Below are positions 10,581-24,085 of a DNA stretch of 64,000 nucleotides, one piece after another. Source of the DNA: Neodontobutis hainanensis (lineage: Eukaryota > Chordata > Actinopteri > Gobiiformes > Odontobutidae); NCBI GenBank assembly GCA_024349245.1, contig JALDNG010000004.1, positions 5,326,001 to 5,390,000 of the forward strand, written 5' to 3'. Each line of letters begins with the position of its first letter. Position 1 is the first letter of the stretch. Made by a program: the position numbers and the translations under genes. A model generated the notes under the pieces. It saw only the letters and a program-made list of their open reading frames with translations, had not been told where the DNA came from and did not search any database.

Positions 10581-12854
10581 AACATTAATGTTTGACTTCA
10601 ATGTGTTGTGAGTATGTCTATGTACTATGGTACATTGAATACACTGTAAATATTGCAGTACATTCTAGAACAACATAACACTGACTTTTTACTCATCACT
10701 AAAAAGGCTTTTATACCCCATCATCAAGCTGTCACACTGAGAAAGACAAATCCTCAGGGTGCTAATGATGGCTGGCAAACACTTGGAGTGGCTCAGAGTG
10801 GATGATGTTTTTTTTTTTTTTTCTGATGAAGCAGCTGCTACGAATAAACAGGAACACTTCTCTAGAGGAGTAAATGGAAAAGTGAGTGTTTATGATCCCA
10901 ATTACCACCTTTGCTTTAGTGCCTGCTTTAATCATAGCCATATCCCTCTTTCTCAGTCAACACTACAAAGCCTCCTATTACACGCACAGCAACGCAACGC
11001 AAACATAAACCCAACTGCCAAACAACAAGAAACATTTAAACAGCTTTGACAATTTTTAATATGAATTAATATCGTAAAAGCTCCCATTACAAATGATACT
11101 TGTTTTGAGGATCCTTGTATTTTTAGACTGGGGCTATGTACACTGGCTTACACAGTCAAATAACCTGTGGCACAAAACTTTTCACCATGATGATCATCAT
11201 TATAGTTAATCACCATTCATTTCCAGTTTCACAAGAGGCCACAAGATCAAACACAGAGTATTTTGAGCATTTTCCTATGGCATGGACTGGAACAACAGTT
11301 TGGGGTAATTGAAACAATATGTGGCATATCAACGTTCACAGTTACTGAACCATCACTGCAGTTTGCAGATATTGTGATAATGACTTTAACTTGTTTTCTC
11401 TTTGTTGCTGCCACAACAACTGGCAAATGCCTTTTGGTTGGTTATGTGATACACCAGCGCCACCATCTTGTGGATGTAGCAGGTAAATTCACCTCAGGTT
11501 GAGTGCCACTTTAGCGTAGCACATGGGTAGCATTGGAGCTCATGACCCCTCATTCACAAAGGTGTTTGGTGAGTAGGTAAAATTTAAATATTGATGTACT
11601 GAGACACTTTTGATTTATTGCATAAATAAGTAGGAGGCAGCTTTAGTATTTGTAGGACAATGTATGGTACAACAGCTCTGATTTGTTTGTGCTTAATCCA
11701 AAGAAAAAACAACCCTGTTTCTAGGCACCATGCCATTCAGTCAGCCATTGTTGGAAATTGTCTGTGGTATTATTCCTGAAACATTCATGTGACGGTCAAT
11801 AAAGCAAACATGTGTCTTGTACAAAAAAAAATGTTCAAATAGAAATATAATCAGTTTAATCTTTAGTTATTCTAATAAATAAAATAAATGTTACTGCACT
11901 CTCTGCGCATATAAGATGGACAATTATGTTGTGGCATGGAACTGAAAAGAAAAGAAGAACCGGACAACTCAAGTCAGTGGAAAACCTCTCTATTACCAAA
12001 GACATTCCACTCTATTATAATAACATTTGATTTGTGGTCTTCATCTTAGAGATGGTGTTTCCTGGATCTTCATTTTTTAGCATGTCTATCCTTTTTCGTG
12101 TTAAGCATACCGGCTCTGAGGGCTGGGCTGCTGTATGGTGAGATGTGACAGTTCAAACACACTGTGGTTCATTAAAGACATCCTGTTGGCTTTGAGAGGG
12201 AAAAAAGATCCCAAGCAGCCTGCTGTTGCTCCAGTCTGCCCCCAAAACCCACACTGGTCAGACCACATCAGCAATGGAGCTGGAAATCACAGGACGAGCG
12301 TGGTCAACCAGGCACACAATACCCTTTCCATTTTGTCATTTTTTTCCCTTTTGTACAGTGTTCAATAGATGCTATTGAGTGTTGGTCTATAAACTGTACA
12401 GATGGTGCGCTGTGATGTTTAATGTCACCTTTGTAGTGGCAAGACTGTCACGGTAGCCTCAAATATAGATAAATTAATTTGACCATACTTTACACAATGC
12501 AATATTTTTATTTAATGAGACCGATTGTGTTCAAAGTGAGTGTAATAAGAGGGAACAACCCCTGGCTGTAACTAATGGCATTCAGACAGAGGAAGAATGC
12601 GTTCAAGCTTTAGAAGCAGAGTTCTGGTTGGAGAATGTTGTGTTGTAATCCACAGAAGGACTTGTCCACCTCAGTTTGTCTCATAAGAAAGTCAATAGTT
12701 GAGGTTATATCACAAATATTGAATTATAACAAACTAATCCAGCTCTGCCTCCATTCTGAACAGTATAAGACTTCATTTATACTGTTCACAATTCTATATT
12801 TACAATCATTCACCTCTGTGCAACATATATCGCACATGCCACCTCTTGTTTAAT
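10581..12854. other. Intergenic, no gene recognised
   Basis: No exon, RNA gene or clear repeat. Short open frames (10759-11049, 11263-11502, 12135-12368 plus) show no family features. A poly-T run sits at about 10808-10822. Confidence 0.5.
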
Positions 12855-13300
12855 GTCTGTGAAGGTTCTCATTCATCCAGGTCATCAAGGGGTAAGTAGA
12901 GAGGGGTAAAGGAAGCCATTTTTTGTTAAAATGGAAAAGTCTTTTCTGAACAGAGGAGGTGGCCTCAGGTACATTTTCCACAATATTTACAGCACAGTTT
13001 TGAAACCCAAATCAAAACAGTTTCACTCTAGAAGGAAAACACCTGAATGAAACAGTGACACTAACAACTCACCTGCGCCTTTAACGATTCTCACATCAAG
13101 AGTCACTCTGCCCTTTCAAGGTAATACTATAAGACTAGAACAGTCAGAGTTAGTTTCAGCTCAAACCCCTCCCTCTAGAGATAAAAGCTCAGCTCTCGTA
13201 CCAGTTGAACTCAGAATTGAAAAAGTATTTTGGAATTCAGTGATGAGATATCTTCACCTTGAAAACTTTGTCCAGATGCCTTTGATTTAACCTTTTCTCT
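12855..13300. repeat. Fragments of an unclassified teleost repeat
   Basis: Two blocks, 'gaaggttctcattcatccag' near 12864 and 'atcttcaccttgaaaacttt' near 13249, resemble parts of a widespread fish repeat whose copies carry a 'guard' sequence of this kind. The family cannot be named from what is visible, and the stretch between them looks unrelated. Confidence 0.35.
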
Positions 13301-14743
13301 TGTTTAATGTATCTTATCTTTCACTATGTTTATATTATATATTCCATATTTCAATATTTATGTACATATCATGCACAAATCATGCTTTGCAATATATTAT
13401 TGTATTATTTATAGTTCCAATTTTACTATTGTTTGCAACTGAGCTACAAAGCATTTTTCTTGTGGCTCAATAAAGTCAAGTCTAAGTATTGACAACAAAA
13501 ACAATTATATACTGGATCACTCATTCCAAGGTGACTGCAAATCCAGATTGTCACCTCAAGTGTTTTCCTTTACTTTCTTTTTTGAGATACATAGTAGTCA
13601 GCATTTTCCACATTTTAATATATTTCTTAAGCCTTGTCATTTGGTTGAAAATATGTTTCTAATGAATAAACTAGTCTGTTACCAAAAGACCATTGCGTAT
13701 CCATCCCAGGTTTTTAGGCTCATAAACACTATTTTCTGCTTATTCTGGACACCATGTCCTCCCAGTCTGGTGTCAGTGCTAGTCCAAAGTATTTCACTTA
13801 CTTTGGCATAAAAATCCTTGATTTCCTTGTCTGTCCATACTTTTCCTTTTACTGTTAGGGATGAATGTGCAAACATTTAAGAGTTTTCAATCCTGTACTT
13901 CACCACTTTAACCTCATATTTATTCTTTCATTTTATATTTAGAGTGCTGAGGTACCAAATAAAACACAAGACATCCAGATGCTGACAGATTGCATTAAAA
14001 TAGTTGAAGGAGCCGTGGGCAGAATATGGCCGGTGTCAATACTGATGAAATTTAAATGTAAGTGTAAAACTTTACAAAGAAGTATATTAAAATACCCAAA
14101 ATATAAACAGAATGTTTCACAATAACAGTGCTGGGTTGCCAAAACCTATATAAATGATATAAACCCGGATTGGCCTACTATACAAATTTGTACCAATAAG
14201 AGGTGACCTGGGCTGTACAGTGTGCTTCTATGGGGAAATGGGTCTGGAAACCCTTTCCATCACTACCAGTGTAACTTAGTAGAAATCTGTTTGCAATTGT
14301 ATCTGATTATAAGTGAGGCTTTAAGTGACAATTCATACACATACAAAAACTGGTCTTTCCATTTGTCTCTGTCTCTACCTCCTGAAATCTAGCCTCATTC
14401 TTAAAGAAATCAGACAGACTCTTGCAAAGAATAGAGGTAGATTGGACAAAATTCAAAACAATGAAACTAAGAAACAGTTTTTTTTTTTTGTGGTGACTTT
14501 TTGCTTCATACTCAGTAAATGTTATGTAAGCTCCACTGCCATTTGCTTAACAAAATTTGAACTTTTGCCAAATACAACACTCTGGCTGTCTGATTTTGTG
14601 GGTGAAAGTATAATTACCACAGACAAACAGAGTAACTGAACTGAGGCTTTCCCATAAACTGCATGTTACCTGTTTGTATGTATGTATTCTTTGTGCTGTC
14701 TTAGATTCAGAAGCAGTGCCGACAGGAGCAGCTTTAAGCAGCT

Positions 14744-14745
<2 letters not shown>
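13301..14745. other. Intergenic, no gene recognised
   Basis: AT-rich sequence with no supported gene. Open frames at 13548-13811 and 14325-14639 lack any coding signature. Confidence 0.5.
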
Positions 14746-14832
<87 letters not shown>

Positions 14833-14860
14833 ATTGTGTGTGTGTGTGTGTCTGTGTGTG
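14746..14860. repeat. (TG)n microsatellite
   Basis: Long, almost pure TG tract of about 85 bases, then an 'agatt' break and a second shorter TG run with one TC. Open frames that cross it (poly Cys-Val or His-Thr) are artefacts. Likely polymorphic in length. Confidence 0.97.
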
Positions 14861-16939
14861 CTGCAATACAGTAGCAGTGTACCCGAGGCCCACGTCCAAA
14901 CAGCTGGTACCCATCTGTTACTTCTTCTGCGGCCTGTGGCTCATCGAGTGAGGTGCACTGGCATGCGGTGTCTGGGTCTGGACCAATAGCGGGAGGTACG
15001 CACTGCAGGAGTGTGCATGTGTATATGAATGTGGTTTTGGTAAAGGAGGGCTAGAGTGTGTATATGTGGTTTCGCACTAAAATTATTTTGTGTGTCGTTG
15101 GAGTGAGCAGATTATTCATTTCTTTGTGCATGTGGGCACTTCTCAATACTGCCTTTCTCAGAGTGAGAGGTGGTTAATAATAATTATATTACATATCCTG
15201 TAATACTGTATTTGAATATAGTCAGATAATATTGAAAACATCTCAATGACTCTGCTCAGTATCTCTCCTAATGACTCAAAAGTGACTCATTGCAGAGAAG
15301 GGATCAGTCTTTCCATTCACTGTTTATGTAAATCATATAGACTGCATATGACATTCATGGCGTCCAGATTTCCATCATTACTTTATGGCTTTATTACCGT
15401 GATCACTTTATGAAAATATGTGCCTATCATAGCAAAAAGCACAGAAATGATATCTAATGATGTTTTAAACAGAGAAGGGCTCATGGTGGCTAAGGTGGTT
15501 TTTTCTTAGGGTAAAATCCCTGGTAAATGTATACTGCAGGCAGAAAACGATCTTTACTGATGTGGTGGTTATTTTGTCTGTGGTTTTGTCAATATAGCGC
15601 TTTTCTACCCCTCAGTCCAATAATAAGATTCTTCTCACATGACACAGGTGAAAAGTCTTTGACCTGCTTTAAACGCATGGCCCATTTTCACATAAATAGG
15701 AATTAAGTAAATATTTGTGCTGAACACTAGAGGGCAGGATTGTTCTTCTATTGATTTCCTTTCAGACGTTGCAGTAACCAATAGTAGATAGAAATCATCA
15801 GGGGCATACAAGGGCATAATGACTCTTAATGTTTACTGCATCCATAGACAACAACAGTTATTACAGAAGAACAAACTTTATTTCTAATTTCATTTCTATA
15901 GTTGCATAGACTGATTATGGAATTTGTGTGGCTCTAATTATTAGTCTTACAGACCAATGTGACAAAGATTTTCTTAGTAATAGTTTTTTCCAAAGAAAAT
16001 GATCATTTAGTAAAGTTACTTGTATTTTCAGAGTACACCTCTCCCTTGCTTGGTGGCAACATGCTAGTGCCATCCTCGCCTTTTTATTAAATACTAAAGC
16101 CTTTTCAGGAGCTGTATATTCAGAAGTGCCTGAGATGCAGTCAATTTAGTTCTGTGAGTAAGGTCAAGCCAAGGTTAACATCTTTTATAGGCTACCTTTA
16201 CCTCAAGATATTTTCATAACACAGTAAGTAGTTAAATGTTCAGATTCGATGTGCAGATAAAATTATGATCAATGGTTAACACAGATTTGACTTTTGCTTT
16301 ATACCTTCTGTACATTTTATATCACATTGTTTCTGTGGTGTCATCCAATATTCTAAATTTCTCCTTTTCCAGTTCACCCTGCACCTGGGTGTGAGGAAAT
16401 ATGTGGCATTTGTCACAGACAAGACTGAGTAACTGAGTATTCCCTTGCTATAATAGCTCTACAGAATGGCTCTTGAATGGTCAATGAAGTATGTGGTTGT
16501 CAAATTCAGTCAAACCATCACATTGAACAAGATGATGGACTACTACATCTCACCACAAATCACCAGCCTGGCAGATTTTACCATCCACATATTGTGCAGC
16601 ATTTCTATTTTGAATACAAAGTTGGTTGCAACATCTGCAAAGTCTTACACACAGCAGACTTCATAGTGTGTGCACAAGTCCATTTTTCCATTGTCATCGT
16701 TGATCAGTCGGACTCTGTTTTAAAATTACTAAAGGGATTTTCAATATAGTTTAGGTGTTTGCAGGCTTCAATGGATTTTTTTTCCAAAGGTAAAAAAACA
16801 AAAACAAAACTTTGATATTATTTCATTAACTTTACAACATTAACAGGGTTATAGCCTACCTAATAAATGATGTCTGAAAATTCTGTCCTGTAACAGTTAA
16901 CTATTACTGTTATTACTTTTGTCCTGGGACAAAAAGCAG
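14861..16939. other. Upstream flank of plectin, no gene recognised
   Basis: No coding exon or repeat that I can name. The region lies directly before the CpG-rich promoter of the plectin 1 transcript, so it may include distal control sequence, but no specific element is visible. Confidence 0.45.
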
Positions 16940-17420
16940 GCAGACTAATCGAACAGTGAGTGGTGCAGCTTTCCACCGCAGCACCAGACCCTGCTGGTGG
17001 ACCATCGTCCTTAATTGCTTTCGATCGCTTCAGAATCTCGTGTGAAGTGCAGCGTGGATTGGGCGCCAAAGTGAGGATGCAAGAGCCCTCTTTTCTCTCC
17101 TTTAATGCCAGTTAGTGGGCTGTAGTTCATAGATTCACGGACGATAACTTCGCTTTGACCCTAAAGTGCTGTCCGCGCGGAATGTCGTCAGTAGCAGCGC
17201 GAGCACAGCGAGACAAACATCACAGATGACTGCGGATTTCACACGGCGGGTCGTTTCTCCAGCGCCTGCCTCCAGTCAAAGGAGTGGCTGTTCTAACATT
17301 ACCGGTACACAGACAGGCTTTCACCCAGCGATAACCTGCAGCTGACTGAAGCACCGGGGGACACCTGCCTGCATGGTAGGCTGACAGGCTTTTGACGCAC
17401 TGAAGCAACAGAATACAAAG
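16940..17420 (+). promoter_or_regulatory. plec: CpG-rich promoter and non-coding first exon of the plectin 1 transcript
   Basis: CpG density is clearly higher than in the surrounding AT-rich DNA (for example gtccgcgcggaatgtcgtc near 17171, then gcagcgcgagcacagcg). The stretch ends in ACAAAG|GTAAGCC at 17420/17421, a strong splice donor with no convincing ATG reading into it. I read this as a TATA-less promoter with a 5' UTR exon ending at 17420, spliced to the acceptor at 18980 before the plectin 1 coding exon. The transcription start cannot be fixed from sequence. Confidence 0.6.
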
Positions 17421-18980
17421 GTAAGCCAGGATGTGCTTTAGCCATGTTTGTTTACAGTCATTTACCGCAGACCAGTGTTTAGCTACTTTTCACTTTCATC
17501 ATGTAGGTAGCAGGTACATCATTTACAAATGCGAGTTCCTGGTTATCTGGTTGTCTCACACTGATACATATGTTTATTCCAGTACATTGTACTTTGTAGA
17601 CACCACACAGACGATCTGTATTTACAAGACAAAAGGGCATAATGTTTATCAAGAGCCAAATGAATGACCATTGCAGAAATACATGCTTGACTGAAATCCA
17701 AACAAATAGTTGTGTGAATATAGGTCAGTGTGTTAGTGTGATGATCTGAAGTCTGATGCCATGTTCATGTGCTTAAAGTGAAGTCATGAGGTCACTTGAG
17801 TGAACTCTGAACTTCCATCGGCTGTGACAGTATAATGAGAGGTGTGTTATCATTGTGAGTTGAGGTGTTTGCATCACACATAGGTCTACCTGAATAACTC
17901 GTCTACAGGTGAGCAATAAAATTACTTTAATTGAATTGTTAAAAATGTGTTAATTTGTGCATGTCTCTAAATCATATCCAACTTTTAATGCTCTATAATG
18001 TGTGAAAGAAAAAAAAGTGGTAGTAGAAAATGCTGCTTTGTTTTATTTGGCCTATATACTTCAAATATCAAAAAGTCATGTGATTTTTTTTTTTTTTTTT
18101 TTCGCTCTGGGTCAGGTTAATCAGTAAATGGAGGCCTGTTGCCAAATGGACTACATTACGGCCCAAACTTGTGTTGGCTTTTTAAGCTACTACAGCTCTA
18201 TAGCAGTGGACATCAGGCTGGTGCTATGACATCATGCAGTAAAATATAATATTTAATAGTACTTTAGTTTGAATTATGTCATTTTTCTAAGGCTTATGTA
18301 GCAGGTAAATATTTAACCTATTGATGAAATTCAAAACCCAAGTAAATGATTATCACTGTTGCAAATCTTCTAAACTGGATAGTTACTACAATAATGTAAT
18401 TTCCCTGTTCTCATCTAAACTTTCTCACATTAAAATTTTTAAACAAATGTTCTGAGAAGCAAATGGTAAACTGACATTACTTTCCACCAACACTCATTTA
18501 CACTCTCTTTTACTCAGCGAATCATGGTTTAGGAGAAGGCATCTAGACACTGTTTCTACCTTCTAAACTATGTTCCAGATGCAACTTTCTTAACTGTTTT
18601 AATTAAAAACGTATGTTACACATCTTTAATGCTATTTTTATAACACTGGAATTCTATTTGCATGAGGTTATCTTATCTATTGATCCTCTCCCAACATGCA
18701 ACTCATTTTCACATAGTGTATGTGTTTGGCTCACATTTTGCATTTTATGGCATTAAGTCATAAAACAATTCTGTATATCTTGTTTTAGTTACAGTTACAG
18801 AAGTTACAGTTGAATAAAAACAGACTTGTTGGTGTTAAAATGTAATATTTAAAAGAAGGTGGCAAAATGATTTCATTTTTTTATCAAAGACATTCACAAG
18901 TGATGAATATTGTTTGCCATATAATTGAACTGGACTACAGTGCTGACCTTAAATTTTATTTTTATTTTTTTAAGTTTCAG
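17421..18980 (+). other. plec: Intron between non-coding exon and plectin 1 coding exon
   Basis: Bounded by donor GTAAGCC at 17421 and acceptor TTTAAGTTTCAG ending at 18980, preceded by a T-rich tract. It contains a poly-T run at 18084-18102. No other feature recognised. Confidence 0.55.
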
Positions 18981-18983
18981 GTG

Positions 18984-19173
18984 ATGGCAACCCGTAAAGA
19001 CAGACGCAAAGACCGAACCCCACTTGAGGAGAGCTTTGGAGAGAGGAGCAGTGTCCCCTGTCCCGGAGACACCTTACCTTGGAACCTGCCCAAACACCAG
19101 AGGGTCAAGCGCTCCAAGTCGGCCTCAGGTGACGTCCTAGACCCTGCAGAGAGGGCTGTCATTCGGATCGCAG
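18984..19173 (+). CDS. plec: Plectin alternative first coding exon, 'plectin 1' type
   Basis: The exon starts at 18981 after a T-rich tract and CAG, with ATG at 18984, and ends at 19173 before GTAAGAA. It encodes 63 residues plus the first base of the next codon. The second half carries PGDTLPWNLPK and VLDPAERAVIRIA, which match the N-terminus specific to plectin isoform 1 in mammals (S-P-G-D-T-L-P-W-N-L and V-L-D-P-A-E-R-A-V-I-R-I-A). The first half (MATRKDRRKDRTPLEE) differs from mammals and is more basic. Plectin is a giant cytolinker joining intermediate filaments to actin and membrane sites; isoform 1 is associated with the nuclear envelope and ER in mammals. The final G would start the Asp codon of the shared exon 2, which lies beyond the window. 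The ATG is the first in the exon. Very confident in identity. Confidence 0.95.
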
Positions 19174-20954
19174 GTAAGAAATGCTGATGAGTGTATTGTC
19201 TAAAAATGTCCATATTGGAAGTTGATGCAATGCAGTTACACTATCTAGTCCAATCCTATTCTTCTATCTTTGGGACTTTTAAGGCAATTTTAAGTTGAAT
19301 TGGTTAACAAGCACACATTAAGGACTTTGTACCAAGTATCACAATAACACAATTTAAAGCTAATTAAAAAAAGTACTTTAAATCTGGCCAAGGAAAGTAT
19401 CTATGGGCAGCATTTCCATGTGTAACTTTGTGCTTGCCTTTAATCTTCTCAGACAATTGGCATATCCTGTCAAAAGTGTTGCCGTGTTGGAAACCCATTA
19501 TTTATTTACACTGTGAACTTGCACTGATATCACCATTCCCAACGATTAATTTCAGTCTGCCTTGTTGTTATTATGACCGAGGTAGAGATGAGCAATTGTC
19601 TGTTTGATTGTGGCTTTGTAGTTAAGTCTGGTAGGCCTGGTTTCCTCATGTCATGTTAAGTAGAAGTTTAAATAGCTTGGGCATCTACATCAGGTCCACA
19701 CCTACTTCCTGTACCTCTCGTCCTCTCTCGTCCATCATCATCTTTTGTTTGGGACTCAGTGTACTCATTGGTATAGAATCCTTACTGTATAGACACTGTG
19801 CTACAAAGAGTGACAGTCAGTTCATAAAATAGCCACTAGAGCTGTGTGCTGTTTGCTTTTGGTTTTAAGTGCATCCAACATCACATTAGTTTATTTGTTA
19901 TTATTGAATATTGTTATTATTGACTGGATCTTATTGGGGGAAAAAAATGCTATTTAAATGTAGACATTTCTAGAAGTTGCTGTACTAGCTACCAGGATGC
20001 ACTCATACATATCAAGGAAATACAGCTTGGTATGTGATATTACTGTCATAATGCATATTTATAATACGTTCTCAAATTACATTTGTTTTTTTAATTAACT
20101 TTTTAGAGCAGCTTAGACACTCTTGTAATCACCTGGGGACAAGGCAGCAGGAAGTGAGACCTTGTGTTAAGTCGGGCTTTAATTAAACACCATTGGATCT
20201 CATTATCCAGCAGTAACATTGGAAGATTGGGTTAAAGTAATGATGAGGCAGGCCTTAAAGCACTCAGATTGTTTTTCATCTGTCTAATGTCTTAACAGAA
20301 GTTGTTGTCATGTTTAAATGTATATTGACAAACCTGTGATAGTTTAGAGTTTGAGTGAGTCAGCTGTCCTTCTGAGATCATCGTGACAGAGGGGTCAGTG
20401 TAGGAGTATGGGAACAAGTCATGGGTCATGTCTGATGCTTTGGAGGAAAATGTGTAGAGTTCTCTGTTATAATCAGACAGACTGGAACTTTACTGTCACT
20501 GATACACTAGCTCCATACTAAAATAATTTATTACCCTATGGACTTAATTGTGTCTAGAGTCATAAAATGCCACTCAGTACCTTGGCTATCACAGGCTTTG
20601 CAATTTTGTGACCACTCATAGGTCTAACTGGTGAAGATTTACTGTGCTGCAGTTACTGTTGACAATGCATTTAGAGCTTATGTTAGCAGCTGCATTAGGA
20701 GTTATGGGGGTTATAGTTGTCTGTTCCTAGTGTGGTGGGAAGCTGTATGTGACCAGAGAAATGATGGCCCTCTTAATGCCTGTTCACTAAATCTTCATCT
20801 CTGCGCAGATACTGTGCACTATTAGCATAGTGTTTAATGTACATTGGTGTTTTAGACGGTAATGGATAAATGACAACATCCAGAATAAATACATTAGCAT
20901 TTTTGCACAAAATATTTGACTTTGACATTAAAAAATATAATTAATGTAGTTTGT
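19174..20954 (+). other. plec: Plectin intron, no feature seen
   Basis: Begins with the donor GTAAGAA of the plectin 1 exon. No further exon or repeat recognised in this part. Confidence 0.55.
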
Positions 20955-21117
20955 ACAATGCCACTGGAGGCAAGGTGGGTTAAGTGTCTTGCCCAAGGAC
21001 ACAACGACAGTATAAACTTTTGGATGGTATGATGTTTTGGGATGTTTCGACCGGGGATTGAACCACCCACCTGCCGGTCGAAGAACGACCGGTCTACCAC
21101 TGAGCTACTGCCTTGAT
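20955..21117 (-). repeat. tRNA-derived SINE, best-preserved copy
   Basis: On the minus strand it starts GGCAGTAGCTCAGTGGTAGA, a polymerase III box A (about 21107-21093), followed by a hairpin-like GACCGG...CCGGTC and a box B GGTTCAATCC (21064-21055). The body includes 'tgtccttgggcaagacactt' then 'aacccaccttgcctccagtg', shared with the copies at 4003-4310 and 31256-31475. This is the copy that shows the tRNA origin most clearly. Confidence 0.8.
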
Positions 21118-21770
21118 GATTATTTATATTATTTGTACAAATTCTGCCCAATTTGTTCACAACTAGTGAATGTCATTGTAAAGCTTTATGTTGTTGAATA
21201 AAATAGGCTGTTTTATACAGCAGTACCCTCTTTATCCACCAGGTGCCACTTTACATCTAGATGTCACTTAATCTTTCCCCCCTTTCCCGTTCATTTTCTG
21301 GAAAATGTGCCTCATATTCCACAGTAGTTTCAAATAACAGTGACTGTAGTGTATCCCTTGTACTTCTGCTTTTACTGCCATTTTTTCACCAGATAATAAA
21401 TGTCATAAAAGTGCCTGTACAGCTTAAGTCAGTCCAGCTTTATAACTACTCTCTGCACATTCACAAGGGTAAAACATCAAAAGTTTTTGTAAAATACTGG
21501 AATCAAAATACAGCATGGCTATTTCATCTTTGGATGTCCAGCAGAGGGAGACAGGTCTTTTAAAACTGTTGCTACATCAAACCTTAATACATTATAGTGG
21601 TATAGCACTGGGACTGCTTTAGTGCTAATGTAATAAAACCATTCCCAGGCCATTATCATCCAAAAATGACAAAGTTAGTAAAGGAAGAAGCTCAAGTAAT
21701 GGATATTATTGAATCATACTTGCTGGCTTATATCTAATAACTCAGACATTTGTAAGGTGCAAATATTCAA

Positions 21771-21860
21771 ATTCAAAATGACTTTATTAATCCCCAGGTA
21801 CATTCAGTTGTTAGATCTCTTCAAATTAGTTGAGTCAAAAGCCCTTATACGACATTGTTT
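21771..21860 (+). repeat. Short interspersed repeat, copy 1 ('ctttattaatcccc' type)
   Basis: The block 'actttattaatccccaggta' and the following 'gttgttagatctcttca' recur in modified form at 23962-24085 and in part at 37075-37145. This is a frequent fish repeat; its class is not evident from this short match. Confidence 0.55.
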
Positions 21861-23840
21861 GGCAATTAGTTTTGCCCTGGTTAATTTGTGTCCAGATAAT
21901 ATTATCCAGTGCTGCTAAATGTCTCCTATTCTTGCTAATGCAATATTGTTTTGGTTCAGATCAAATGAGGCTGTGGCAAGAAGTAGATTAGATAGATATA
22001 GTTTTATGATTTTTGTCTCCGGAGACAATATAATTAATATTTAATCACAACCCTGCAGTGCAAATATCTTATTTATTTTATTCTGATCCTGTCATAAATT
22101 CTTTCATAATAACAGTTGTTGTTGGTTGTAAACAAAGTTTTGTTGGCCTCGAGTGTTTTCCGTTAGCTGTGCTTCAGTAATCCCCTTGACACTTGGACAT
22201 AAAAGATCTGCCATGTGATTTGTGCACGCTCGCATCTCATTCTCTCAATAAAGCAATGTGAATGGCATTAATGATAATATATACCCTTCTGAGAAAACCC
22301 CATCAGAATTTCAAGCAGAAGGAAATTAATGAGGGAAAAAGCTGTTTACTGGCCATCTGTATAGCTCTTGAACTACTGCAGTAAATGAACAAAGTGTTTC
22401 AAGATGTGCCTGTTTATACCTCAGTGAACACCTTACCGATCCTTATAGTGGCAACACAACACAAAACAAAACATAGGGAAAAGCCACAATATACACTTCA
22501 TATTCATTTGCAGATAAGAATGAGATACTCCCACCATACAGCCAAAGATGTCACACAAGTTCCCTTCAAGGTCTGTTCATTTATTAAAGCACACATCCAG
22601 ATTATTTTTTATGGTCAGCTTTTATTTGATGGAATCAGGTCTCAAGACCATAAGCCATGAGTTTAACTTCCTTTACTAAATAAACAGACTCAGAAAGCCT
22701 AAAAAGGTGATTCTGCTTCTGAGGAGACACAGAGAGACTTCCCTATAAGAAAGTACTGCATGTGCACATGTGTGTCAGTGACGTTGTTTAAAATCCAGAT
22801 TTAGACTTGGGTGTAGCTGTTTAGCTGAAGGTTGGGTCTGATGTCACTGTATCAGGAAATCTGACTCTTTCACTAGACTGAACTACACGGACTATATTAT
22901 ATTGCACTCCTTATAACTGTTAGAAAGTTGCCATCTTTGTCCTTAAGCTTTCATAGTCTCCACTTAAATTTATTCCTTCTTAATATTTTGACTTATTAGG
23001 AACATGGGGGACTTTTGGTTTATTAGTGTATTGAGTGAGGATAGCATTTACACTCACAAACGTCCCTCAGCTGTGCATAAGAGACAGTAACTTATCGTGT
23101 TTCCTTTCAGGAAAGTGTCCAGGCTGCTGTCAGGTTGGCCTTGGCCGGAGAAAGGCCTGATAGTCAGACAAAGCTGCAGGGATTTTCCTTTTCCTCCTAC
23201 ACAACCATCATGGAAATACTGCATGTTGATATTGTTTGACTTTCCTCCACATTTTAATTTGACCTGCTATGACTTTTTATATTCATTTTACAACAGAAGA
23301 CATGTTTCAGTGTGCATGCTGTGTCTGTTTGTTTGTGTGATGATTTATCACATTCTCACTGTACTACAAGCAAGCAGTGAAATTAATTTGATATGAATGT
23401 TTTTTTTTAACTATAATTTATCTGAACTGTCTTTATCAAGGCTGCTTCTCTGGGGATCTGTTAAATATTCAGTGCCTTACCTAAGTCTTGACATTCTCGG
23501 GGAGTGTCAAGGGCAAATGTATATTTATGATACTCACTGCAGAGTACAGTAATAGTATTTGTTTGTCTTAGACTGCGACAAAAAACTGTTTATTAGACAA
23601 CTGACCGCAATAACTTTTTTATTCAGGATGAAGCAATTATACAAGAGTCTCAAAGCTGTGTAACTTTACAAAACCTTTTTGTGTATGTTTTAGAGTTAGC
23701 ATGAATAATTACTTTAGTATTAGACTGATTTATATCTGAAGGTTTATTTGGGTCAAACATACTAATACAGACCAATGAAAAAGGATGTTACCATTATGTC
23801 AGTGCTTGAATGCAGAATGGTCTCTATACAGCTGCGTTAA

Positions 23841-23843
<3 letters not shown>
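21861..23843 (+). other. plec: Plectin intron, no feature seen
   Basis: AT-rich intronic sequence. The open frames at 22385-22660 and 23097-23396 show no plectin-like sequence and no fitting donor. Confidence 0.5.

Positions 23844-23888
<45 letters not shown>
23844..23888. repeat. (AT)n microsatellite
   Basis: Pure alternating AT tract of about 45 bases. Likely length-polymorphic and able to form a cruciform. Confidence 0.95.
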
Positions 23889-23891
<3 letters not shown>

Positions 23892-23961
23892 ATTTGTCAC
23901 TAGACTAGTGTTGGGCATTATTGTGCTTGTGGATTATGATTGACATTTTTTCTCTTCATTC

Positions 23962-24085
23962 AGTTCAATTCAACTTTATTAATCCCAAAGGAAAATTTGT
24001 TTGTTAGGTCTCTTCACATTCGTTGATTCAGATTTCTTATGCCATTGACTGATTGATTGGAGTCTTATAGCTGTCAGGAAGAAAG
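23962..24085 (+). repeat. Short interspersed repeat, copy 2
   Basis: Aligns to the copy at 21771-21860 over 'ctttattaatccc', 'gttag.tctcttca.att.gttga.tca' and 'cttat.c.attg', in the same orientation about 2.2 kb away. It extends further at the 3' side. Confidence 0.55.

Noticed and set aside
14666..14989. Open frames on both strands across the TG microsatellite (poly Cys-Val, poly His-Thr)
   Set aside because: Alternating dinucleotide repeats are open in several frames by nature.
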